Positions 57,930-64,000 of a stretch of DNA of 64,000 nt are shown in pieces. The notes under the pieces are model-generated. The model was not told the DNA's origin, searched no databases, and worked only from the letters and a program-made list of their open reading frames with translations. The stretch covers positions 1-64,000 of the forward strand of contig NZ_BBUZ01000043.1 of assembly GCF_001417735.1 (NCBI RefSeq), in the 5' to 3' direction. A program made the position numbers and the translations under genes. Source of the stretch: Streptomyces sp. NBRC 110028. Lineage in GTDB: Bacteria; Actinomycetota; Actinomycetes; Streptomycetales; Streptomycetaceae. The first letter of the stretch is position 1. Each line of letters opens with the position of its first letter.

Positions 57930-59669
57930 TCATGCGGCTTCCTGCTCGGTGAGCTGGGAGAGCACGATCTCCCGGTAGGTCTGGTTGCCGTCCATCAGCT
58001 CGCCATGGGTGCCGCTGCCGACGACGCGCCCCTCGTCGAGGACCACGATCCGGTCCGCGCCGCGGATGGTCGACACCCGCTGGGCGACGATGACGACGGT
58101 CGCCTCCCCCGTCTCGTCCGTCAGCGCCGCCCGCAGCCGGGCGTCGGTGGCGTAGTCGAGCGCCGAGAAGGAGTCGTCGAAGAGGTAGACGGACGGCTTG
58201 AGGACCAGGGCGCGGGCGATCGCCAGCCGCTGCCGCTGCCCGCCGGAGACATTGGAGCCGCCCTGGGCGATGGGCGCTTCCAGGCCGCCCTCCATGGCCT
58301 CGACGAAGTCCCGCGCCTGGGCGGTCTCCAGGGCCCGCCACAGCTCCTCGTCGGTGGCGTCCGGGTTTCCGTACCGCAGGTTGGAGGCGACGGTGCCGGA
58401 GAAGAGGTACGGCTTCTGCGGTACGAGGCCGATGGACCGGGACATCACCGCGGGGTCGAGGTCGCGGACGTCCACGCCGTCGAGGTGGACGCTGCCGTCG
58501 GTCACGTCGAACAGCCGGGGCACCAGCCCGAGGAGGGTGGACTTGCCGCTGCCGGTGGAGCCGATGACGGCGGTGGTCCGGCCGGGATGGGCGGTCAGCG
58601 AGATGTCGCGCAGCACGGGCTCCTCGGCGCCCGGGTAGCGGAACTCCACGCCCCGCAGCTCCAGCAGCCCGCGGCCGCCGCCGGCGGGGAGCGCGACCGG
58701 CTTCAGGGGCGGGACGACGCTGGTCCCGGTGTCCAGCACCTCCTGGACGCGCTCGGCGCACACCTCGGCGCGCGGCACCATCATGAACATGAAGGTGGCC
58801 ATCATCACCGACGTCAGGATCTGCATGAGGTAGCTGATGAAGGCGGTCAGCGCGCCGATCTGCATCCCGCCGCTGTCGATGCGGTGGCCACCGGCCCACA
58901 CCACGGCGACGCTGGACAGGTTCACCACCAGCATCACGGTGGGGAACATCAGCGACATCAGCCGCCCGGCCCGCAGCGAGACGTCCATCAGCGCGGCGTT
59001 GGCGCCGGTGAACCGGGTCCGCTCATGGCCGTCGCGGACGAAGGCCCGGATCACCCGGATGCCGGTGATCTGCTCGCGCAGCACCCGGTTGACGGTGTCG
59101 ATGCGCTCCTGGACGTGCCGGAACAGCGGGCGCATCCGGCGGACGATGAGGGTGACGGTGATGCCCAGCACCGGCACGATCAGCAGCAGCAGCCCGGAGA
59201 GCGGCACGTCCTGATTGAGCGCCATGGCGATGCCGCCGACGCACATGATGGGCGCCGACACCATCAGCGTGAAGGACATCAGGCACAGCATCTGCACCTG
59301 CTGCACGTCGTTGGTGGTGCGGGTGATCAGCGAGGGAGCCCCGAACCGGCCCATCTCACGGGCGGAGAAGGACTGCACCCGGTCGAAGACATCGGCCCGG
59401 ATGTCCCGGCCGAGCGCCATGGCGGTGCGGGCGCCGAAGTAGACGGCGCAGATCGCGCACACGATCTGCACCAGCGTGACGGCGACCATCAGACCGCCGG
59501 TGGTGAGGATGTAGCCGGTGTCGCCCTTGACGACGCCGTCGTCGATGATGTCGGCGTTGAGGGTGGGCAGATAGAGGGTCGCCAGTGTCTGCACGAGCTG
59601 CAATAGCACGATCAAAGTGATCGTTCGGGTATAGGGCCTCAGATACGCCCGTATGAGTCGGACCAGCAC
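57930..59669 (-). CDS. ABC exporter half-transporter, degenerate-site partner
   Basis: A 579-aa type I exporter half starting directly with the membrane domain (LVRLIRAYLRPYTRTITLIV). The ATPase has Walker A GSTGSGKSTLLGL and signature VSGGQRQ. The Walker B is VYLFDDSFSALD, where Asp replaces the catalytic Glu. The switch His is replaced by Gln (VIVAQRVS). This is the degenerate subunit of heterodimeric exporters such as TM287/288. The GTG at 59669 is chosen because helix 1 follows immediately. The substrate is unknown. Confidence 0.91.
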   Translation of the reverse strand: MLVRLIRAYLRPYTRTITLIVLLQLVQTLATLYLPTLNADIIDDGVVKGDTGYILTTGGLMVAVTLVQIVCAICAVYFGARTAMALGRDIRADVFDRVQSFSAREMGRFGAPSLITRTTNDVQQVQMLCLMSFTLMVSAPIMCVGGIAMALNQDVPLSGLLLLIVPVLGITVTLIVRRMRPLFRHVQERIDTVNRVLREQITGIRVIRAFVRDGHERTRFTGANAALMDVSLRAGRLMSLMFPTVMLVVNLSSVAVVWAGGHRIDSGGMQIGALTAFISYLMQILTSVMMATFMFMMVPRAEVCAERVQEVLDTGTSVVPPLKPVALPAGGGRGLLELRGVEFRYPGAEEPVLRDISLTAHPGRTTAVIGSTGSGKSTLLGLVPRLFDVTDGSVHLDGVDVRDLDPAVMSRSIGLVPQKPYLFSGTVASNLRYGNPDATDEELWRALETAQARDFVEAMEGGLEAPIAQGGSNVSGGQRQRLAIARALVLKPSVYLFDDSFSALDYATDARLRAALTDETGEATVVIVAQRVSTIRGADRIVVLDEGRVVGSGTHGELMDGNQTYREIVLSQLTEQEAA

Positions 59670-59772
59670 AACCGAAACCCTAAGCGAGCAGGCCCGGGTA
59701 CGGCCCGGGTTTTGCCCGGGGCGTACCGCGTCCACGGGGCCCTCCCGCACCCGTCATCATGGAGGGCGGCAG

Positions 59773-60069
59773 ATGACGGGAGAGGGACACGCGATGGCGC
59801 TGAAGAAAACGCCCGCCGGAACCATCCGGTACTGGGCCGCGGCCCGGGCGGCGGCAGGCACCGCCGAGGAGCCGTACGCCGCGGCGACGCTGGCCGACGC
59901 GCTCGACGCGGCACGCGAGCGGCACGCCCTGCGTCCGGAGTTCTCCCGGGTCCTGCTGCGCTGTTCGTTCCTGGTCGACGGCGCGCCCGTCGGCACCCGT
60001 GATCACACGACGGTCCAACTGGCCGAGGGCGGCACGGTCGAGGTGCTTCCGCCGTTCGCAGGAGGGTGA
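59773..60069 (+). CDS. MoaD/ThiS-family sulfur-carrier-like protein
   Basis: A 98-aa ubiquitin-fold protein ending in FAGG; the terminal Gly-Gly is the site that becomes a thiocarboxylate in MoaD, ThiS and CysO. Core strands fit the family (TIRYWAAARAAAGTAEEPYA, VQLAEGGTVEVLPPFAGG). ATG 59773 has GGAGGG six bases upstream; ATG 59794 is an alternative. The sulfurtransferase and DUF1416 genes about 2.5 kb downstream make a role in sulfur transfer plausible. No moa or thi genes are here. Confidence 0.87.
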   Translation: MTGEGHAMALKKTPAGTIRYWAAARAAAGTAEEPYAAATLADALDAARERHALRPEFSRVLLRCSFLVDGAPVGTRDHTTVQLAEGGTVEVLPPFAGG

Positions 60070-61280
60070 CCTACGACGTCATGAGCAACCAGCCGCACGA
60101 TCCACAGCAACCGTACGAGCCGCATGGGCCGTACGGGTCCTACCAGCCGCCGCACGAGGGACAGCAGCAGCCGCCCGCCGACCCCTACGGCGCGTACGCC
60201 CAGGAGCAGCCCGGGTACGGCTACCCGCAGCAGCAGGCGTACGCACAGCAGCAGTACCCGCAGCAGCAATATCCCCAGCAACAGCAACAACAACAACCAC
60301 AACAGCCGTACCAGCAGCCGTACGCGGATCCGTACGCCGCGCAGCAGCAGTACGCGGCGGGCTGGGACCAGCAGCGGCACTACGCGCAGCAGCACCAACA
60401 ACAGCAGCAGTACCAGCAGGCCGCGCACCCCCGCCCGCAGGCGCAGCGGCCCGCCGCGCCCGCGCCCACCGCACCCGGGCCCGCGCCCGCCGCGCCGGAG
60501 CCCGCCCGGCCGATGACCGCCGCCGAGAAGGCGCGCGCCGAGGGCCGCCCCCAGATCATCGACCCCGGGCTGCGGCCGGCCGCCCTCACGGCCGTGCTGG
60601 CCGCCCTGCTCGCGGCCACCGCGCCGCTCGGCGAATTCGGGGTCGCCGTCGCCGTGGCGCTGCTGCAGGCGGTCACGGCGGCGGGCTGGTTCCGGCTGAA
60701 CGGCATGTGGCCCGCCCGGCAGGGCATCGCGCTCGCCTTCGCGGGCGGCCTGGCGGCCGACGCCGGGCTGCTCGCCACCGAGCGCGTCCACGCCCCGACG
60801 GTGCTCATCGGCACGATCGGCGTCTGGCTGCTGCTGGTGATCGTCCTCCAACTGCGCAGCCACGCCTCGGCGGACGAGCGGCTGTACGGGCTGACCGCGG
60901 CGGTCGTCTCGAGCGCCCTCACCGTGATCGCGGCCGGGTATCTGGCCGCCGTCGACGAGTCCTCGGACGCCGTGGTGGTGGGCACCGCCGCGGTCGCCGT
61001 GGGCACCCTGGCCCGCGCGCTGCCGCTGCCGACGCCCGCCGCCGTCGCCCTCGGGCTGCTCGCGGCCGCCGGGGCGGGCGCCGGGGCCGGGCAGCTCACC
61101 GGCACCGGGACCGCCGCGGCCGCCGTGCTGGGGCTCGCGGCCGGGGCGTGTGCGCTGGTGGGGCTGCGGGTCGCGGCGTACGACTACCCGTCCCGCTTCG
61201 TCCACATGACGGCCGGGGTGGCCCTGCCGCTCGCGGCCGCCGCGCCGGCCGTCTACGTGCTGGGCCGCACCCTGGTCTGA
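60066..61280 (+). CDS. Gln-rich membrane protein, unknown function
   Basis: A 404-aa protein. Residues about 1-125 are strikingly rich in Gln, Pro and Tyr, with short Gln runs and repeated YPQQQ/YAQQQ units, encoded by mixed CAG and CAA codons. A Pro/Ala linker follows, then from about 175 a block of eight or so hydrophobic helices (ALTAVLAALLAATAPLGEFG to VALPLAAAAPAVYVLGRTLV). The GTG at 60066 overlaps the MoaD TGA; an ATG at 60081 is also possible. It is conserved next to MoaD and DUF2993 in Streptomyces as far as I recall. Function unknown. Confidence 0.82.
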   Translation: MTYDVMSNQPHDPQQPYEPHGPYGSYQPPHEGQQQPPADPYGAYAQEQPGYGYPQQQAYAQQQYPQQQYPQQQQQQQPQQPYQQPYADPYAAQQQYAAGWDQQRHYAQQHQQQQQYQQAAHPRPQAQRPAAPAPTAPGPAPAAPEPARPMTAAEKARAEGRPQIIDPGLRPAALTAVLAALLAATAPLGEFGVAVAVALLQAVTAAGWFRLNGMWPARQGIALAFAGGLAADAGLLATERVHAPTVLIGTIGVWLLLVIVLQLRSHASADERLYGLTAAVVSSALTVIAAGYLAAVDESSDAVVVGTAAVAVGTLARALPLPTPAAVALGLLAAAGAGAGAGQLTGTGTAAAAVLGLAAGACALVGLRVAAYDYPSRFVHMTAGVALPLAAAAPAVYVLGRTLV

Positions 61281-61377
61281 TGCGCTGGTCTGAGGTGGTA
61301 GGTCCCCAGGTGTCCACCCCCTATAGGCTCGCTGCATCAGGCGAGGGCCTGAGCGAGAGCCTGGGGGATCTACGGAT

Positions 61378-62064
61378 ATGCGCGCACTACGCATCACACT
61401 GATCGTCGCCGTCATCCTCGGCGGTCTCTTCGTCGGCGCCGACCGGCTGGCGGTCTCCATGGCGGAGTCCAAGGCCGCCGACAAGATCAAGAGTTCACAG
61501 GGGCTGACCACCGCCCCCAGCGTCTCGATCAAGGGCTTCCCGTTCCTGACCCAGGTCGTGGGCAAGGAGCTGGACGAGGTGGACGTCGGCGTGGACGGGC
61601 TGACGACGGACGCGGGCGGCGGGACCACCGTCCGCGTCTCCGAGCTGGACGCCCAGTTGCACGACGTCCGCATCGGGGGGAACTTCTCCACGGCCACCGC
61701 GGACCGGGCCAGCGGCTCGGCCCATATCTCCTACGCGGACCTCTCCCGGGCCGCGGGCCCGGGGGTGACGGTGAGCTACGACCCGTCGGGGGCCAACCAG
61801 GTCAAGATCACCGGGAATCTGCTGGGCTTCAGCCTCAGCGCCCGCTCCAGGGTGACGATCGTCAACGGAGACACGATCAAGCTGCACGCCGAGCGCATCC
61901 CGGGCGGCTCCATCCCGCGGTGGGAGGACAAGGTGCGCGAGCGCACCGACATGGAGCGGAAAATCGACGGCATGCCGCGGGGCATGCGGCTGGAGACGGT
62001 GAAGACCGGCAAGGACGGCATAGACGTCTCGGTCGCGGGTAATAACGTCGCGTTGACGGGCTGA
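61378..62064 (+). CDS. DUF2993 (LmeA-like) protein, short form
   Basis: A 228-aa exported or anchored protein. One N-terminal hydrophobic helix (RITLIVAVILGGLFVGADRL) leads directly to the DUF2993 domain, whose hallmark APSVSIKGFPFLTQVVGKEL starts near 42. Compared with the form at 44539 it lacks the long charged N terminus and about 100 C-terminal residues. LmeA-type proteins bind phospholipid in the envelope. The start is ATG 61378, preceded by GGGGGA. Confidence 0.87.
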   Translation: MRALRITLIVAVILGGLFVGADRLAVSMAESKAADKIKSSQGLTTAPSVSIKGFPFLTQVVGKELDEVDVGVDGLTTDAGGGTTVRVSELDAQLHDVRIGGNFSTATADRASGSAHISYADLSRAAGPGVTVSYDPSGANQVKITGNLLGFSLSARSRVTIVNGDTIKLHAERIPGGSIPRWEDKVRERTDMERKIDGMPRGMRLETVKTGKDGIDVSVAGNNVALTG

Positions 62065-62263
62065 CCCGCCCGGCACGGACCGTCTCGCGTCCACCTGACG
62101 AGACGATCATGTCCGCGATGACAGACACCGACGGCCGCCGGGCACCCCGGCGGCCGTTCCCCGTAGCCCTCCGCACCCCGCCGTGTCCACATCGCGGACA
62201 TAAGCGTCTCACCATGCGACACGCCGGTGACATGCCCACCCGTCCGTCCTTACGATCGGACCC
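62065..62263. other. Intergenic stretch before the sulfur leader peptide
   Basis: About 200 bases without a gene. A GCCGCCGGGCACCCCGGCGGC-like dyad near 62132-62154 probably terminates the DUF2993 gene. The promoter of the leader and sulfurtransferase should lie between 62170 and 62250; the related segments TGTCCGCGATGACAG (62109) and TCGCGGACATAAGCG (62192) are notable but unassigned. Confidence 0.4.
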
Positions 62264-62344
62264 ATGAAGCGACAGGCGGATCTCACGAAGCGGCGGGCAG
62301 TCGACCTGTGCCGCGTCGCCGCCATGCTCTGTCGCACCGTCTGA
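62264..62344 (+). CDS. 26-aa putative leader peptide of the sulfurtransferase gene
   Basis: A short peptide, MKRQADLTKRRAVDLCRVAA then MLCRTV, with two Cys codons near its end. Very similar short Arg- and Cys-containing peptides are annotated in many Streptomyces as putative leader peptides upstream of sulfur genes. It lies 157 bases before the sulfurtransferase start. A hairpin-like element with 7-bp arms lies at 62390-62408 downstream of it. A role in cysteine- or sulfur-responsive attenuation is likely but inferred. Confidence 0.72.
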   Translation: MKRQADLTKRRAVDLCRVAAMLCRTV

Positions 62345-62501
62345 AACCGAGGGCGCGCACGGCCACCGCAGCTTCGGCCCCGCCCCCTCCGGCCCGTCCA
62401 CCGGGCCGTCCCGCACTCCGCTCGTACGCTCGCGACCAGGCTCCGCGCAGCGCCGCGCGTCGAGCGCCCGTACCGCCGCAACTGCCCCGGAGGAGAGATA
62501 C

Positions 62502-63341
62502 ATGAGCCGCAGTGACGTCCTGGTGGACGCCGACTGGGTACAGGCCCGCATCGATGACCCCAAGACGGTCATCGTGGAGGTCGACGAGGACACGTCCGCC
62601 TACGACAAGAACCACATCAAGAACGCCATCCGGATCGACTGGAAGCAGGACCTCCAGGACCCGGTGCGCCGTGACTTCGTGGACCAGGCGGGCTTCGAGA
62701 AGCTGCTGTCCGAGAAGGGCATCGCCAACGACGACACCGTCGTCCTCTACGGCGGCAACAACAACTGGTTCGCGTCGTACGCCTACTGGTACTTCAAGCT
62801 CTACGGCCACCAGGACGTGAAGCTCCTCGACGGCGGCCGCAAGAAGTGGGAGCTGGACTCGCGCGACCTGGTCGCCGAGGTCCCGACCCGTGCGAAGACC
62901 GAGTACAAGGCCAAGCCGCAGGACACCTCGATCCGCGCCTTCCGCGACGACGTCGTGGCGGCCATCGACAACCTGAACCTGGTCGACGTCCGCTCGCCCG
63001 ACGAGTTCTCCGGCAAGCTGCTCGCGCCGGCGCACCTCCCGCAGGAGCAGTCGCAGCGCGCGGGCCACGTCCCGAGCGCCCGCAACATCCCGTGGTCGAA
63101 GTCGGCCAACGACGACGGCACCTTCAAGTCCGACGACCAGCTCAAGGAGCTGTACGAGGGCGAGGGCGTCGACCTGTCGAAGGACACCATCGCCTACTGC
63201 CGCATCGGTGAGCGCTCCGCGCACACCTGGTTCGTGCTGCACGAGCTGCTCGGCCAGACCAACGTCAAGAACTACGACGGTTCCTGGACCGAGTACGGCT
63301 CGCTGGTGGGCGTGCCGATCGAGCTCGGCTCCGGCAGCTGA
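62502..63341 (+). CDS. Rhodanese-type thiosulfate sulfurtransferase
   Basis: A 279-aa tandem-rhodanese enzyme. The inactive N-terminal domain includes VLVDADWVQARIDDPKTVIV and NNWFASYAYWYFKLYGHQDV. The catalytic C-terminal domain has NLVDVRSPDEFSGKL and the active-site loop IAYCRIGERSAHTWF, with the persulfide Cys near 232. It transfers sulfane sulfur from thiosulfate to cyanide or thiols. Actinobacterial homologues are often named CysA or SseA. GGAGGAGA lies about eight bases upstream. A DUF1416 gene follows 36 bases downstream, a constant pairing in Streptomyces. Confidence 0.94.
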   Translation: MSRSDVLVDADWVQARIDDPKTVIVEVDEDTSAYDKNHIKNAIRIDWKQDLQDPVRRDFVDQAGFEKLLSEKGIANDDTVVLYGGNNNWFASYAYWYFKLYGHQDVKLLDGGRKKWELDSRDLVAEVPTRAKTEYKAKPQDTSIRAFRDDVVAAIDNLNLVDVRSPDEFSGKLLAPAHLPQEQSQRAGHVPSARNIPWSKSANDDGTFKSDDQLKELYEGEGVDLSKDTIAYCRIGERSAHTWFVLHELLGQTNVKNYDGSWTEYGSLVGVPIELGSGS

Positions 63342-63377
63342 CCCCCTCTCCTCCCCGAAACACGTAAGGACAGACAC

Positions 63378-63665
63378 ATGTGTGGAGCGCAGGCAGGCGG
63401 CCCCGACGCCTCGACCATCAAGCCCGGTGAGACCACGATCCAGGGCCAGGTGACCCGCGACGGCGAGCCCGTCACCGGCTACGTGCGTCTCCTGGACAGC
63501 ACGGGCGAGTTCACCGCCGAGGTCCCCACCTCCGCGACCGGACAGTTCCGGTTCTACGCCGCCGAGGGCACCTGGACGCTGCGCGCCCTGGTCCCGGGTG
63601 GCACCGCCGACCGTACGGTCGTCGCCCAGAAGGGCGGTCTGGCGGAGGTCGCCATCACCGTCTGA
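63378..63665 (+). CDS. DUF1416 protein, partner of the sulfurtransferase
   Basis: A 95-aa protein of the DUF1416 family. It has the conserved N-terminal MCGAQAGGPDAST with a Cys at position 2, then a transthyretin-like beta-sandwich (IQGQVTRDGEPVTGYVRLLD, GQFRFYAAEGTWTLRALVPG). Co-occurrence with the sulfurtransferase suggests the Cys accepts or carries sulfur, but this is inference. AAGGAC lies about eight bases before the ATG. Confidence 0.93.
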   Translation: MCGAQAGGPDASTIKPGETTIQGQVTRDGEPVTGYVRLLDSTGEFTAEVPTSATGQFRFYAAEGTWTLRALVPGGTADRTVVAQKGGLAEVAITV

Positions 63666-63686
63666 CGCCCCCACGCGTCGTACCGC

Positions 63687-63736
63687 GGAAGGGCCGCATC
63701 CCGGGGTTGGACGCCTCGGCGGGATGCGGCCCTTCC
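63687..63736 (+). terminator. Terminator of the sulfurtransferase operon
   Basis: A perfect 17-bp stem (63687-63703 with 63720-63736) with a 16-base loop lies 21 bases after the DUF1416 stop. Confidence 0.85.
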
Positions 63737-63774
63737 GTCTGTCGGCGCGGGAGCCCCGGACGTATCCTGGCCAT

Positions 63775-64000
63775 ATGTACGCGCGACGCCGCCACGCATA
63801 CTTCTTCCTGATGGGCGCGTGTCTGACGCTCTTCATCTCGGCCTGGGCCTTCGTGCGTCTGTGGTCCGTGCCCGCCGCCGTCGCGATGTGCATCGTCGCG
63901 ATGGTCATCCCGCCGCTGGCGGCCATCGTCGCCAACCGCCGGGGCCCGCAGGACCGCTGGTGGGACGAGTCGGGGGATCCGGAGTCCGACCGGTGGTGGC
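63775..64000 (+). CDS. DUF3099 membrane protein (partial, runs off the window)
   Basis: The first 75 codons of a protein beginning MYARRRHAYFFLMGACLTLF. Two hydrophobic helices (YFFLMGACLTLFISAWAFVR and VPAAVAMCIVAMVIPPLAAI) are followed by an acidic, Trp-rich tail (DRWWDESGDPESDRWW), typical of DUF3099 proteins. It starts at ATG 63775, 38 bases after a strong terminator. Function unknown; the end lies outside the window. Confidence 0.82.
   Translation, partial: MYARRRHAYFFLMGACLTLFISAWAFVRLWSVPAAVAMCIVAMVIPPLAAIVANRRGPQDRWWDESGDPESDRWW

Noticed and set aside
59773..60069. MoaD-like protein as part of molybdopterin synthesis
   Set aside because: No moa genes are present; the sulfurtransferase context is closer to a general sulfur carrier, so only the fold is claimed.
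60180..60440. Short repeated CAG/CAA units considered as a CRISPR array or satellite
   Set aside because: No equal-length spacers or conserved repeats; it is the coding sequence of a Gln-rich protein segment.
1..64000. Search for tRNA or rRNA genes, an integrase with attachment sites, and full insertion sequences
   Set aside because: None seen by eye; no cloverleaf-like CCA-adjacent segments and no transposase or integrase reading frames were recognised.

Overview
The window is high-GC actinobacterial DNA with strong third-position G/C bias, many GTG starts and frequent 4-bp GTGA stop/start overlaps. It is almost certainly a Streptomyces chromosome: it carries the sigE-cseA-cseB-cseC envelope-stress operon, glnR, a CssRS/HtrA secretion-stress block, an XRE/DUF397/ATPase cassette and DUF2993, DUF1416 and DUF3099 genes. 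No rRNA, tRNA, CRISPR array or complete insertion sequence was seen.

Region 1 (1-27.5 kb) is mostly conserved core. It opens with a tryptophanyl-tRNA synthetase gene behind a Trp-Trp leader peptide and an attenuator, then proC, a small exported protein, a SulP transporter, a PQQ-propeller Ser/Thr kinase and ilvD. A TetR gene coupled to a sugar-phosphate isomerase follows, then a Ppx/GppA protein, an unusual sigma-like/zinc-finger/BACON fusion, radA and disA. A three-gene sugar-acid operon (MFS, DapA-family, enolase superfamily) lies between disA and mutY. The sigE operon closes the region, behind a direct-repeat element that could bind its activator CseB.

Region 2 (27.5-48.6 kb) is more variable. 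It holds a DHA2 exporter with a divergent TetR and an inverted pair of near-identical operators, an M23 peptidase, and a 1012-aa NACHT-LRR (STAND/NLR-like) protein beside an ATPase/XRE/DUF397 cassette. Several small regulator-enzyme pairs follow (LysR/cupin/DoxX, DJ-1/GlxA, MerR/flavin oxidoreductase), around a patch of decayed genes at 41-42.5 kb. An RRM protein, a DUF2993 protein, a tiny Lys/Pro/His-rich peptide gene with its own hairpin, and an ABC exporter complete it. A 167-bp MITE-like element ends the region exactly at the stop codon of a response regulator.

Region 3 (48.6-64 kb) is core again: a second CssR-like regulator, cssS, cssR, an HtrA-type protease, a LacI regulator, glnR, an alpha/beta hydrolase, a heterodimeric ABC exporter, a MoaD-like protein, a Gln-rich membrane protein, DUF2993, and a sulfur block (26-aa leader peptide, rhodanese-type sulfurtransferase, DUF1416) followed by a partial DUF3099 gene. 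In S. coelicolor the sigE operon and glnR are far apart, so region 2 probably spans a rearrangement boundary.

The most interesting leads are the NACHT-LRR protein, the Lys/Pro/His peptide with hairpin and exporter, the sigma/zinc-finger/BACON fusion, and two leader-peptide attenuators (Trp and sulfur).
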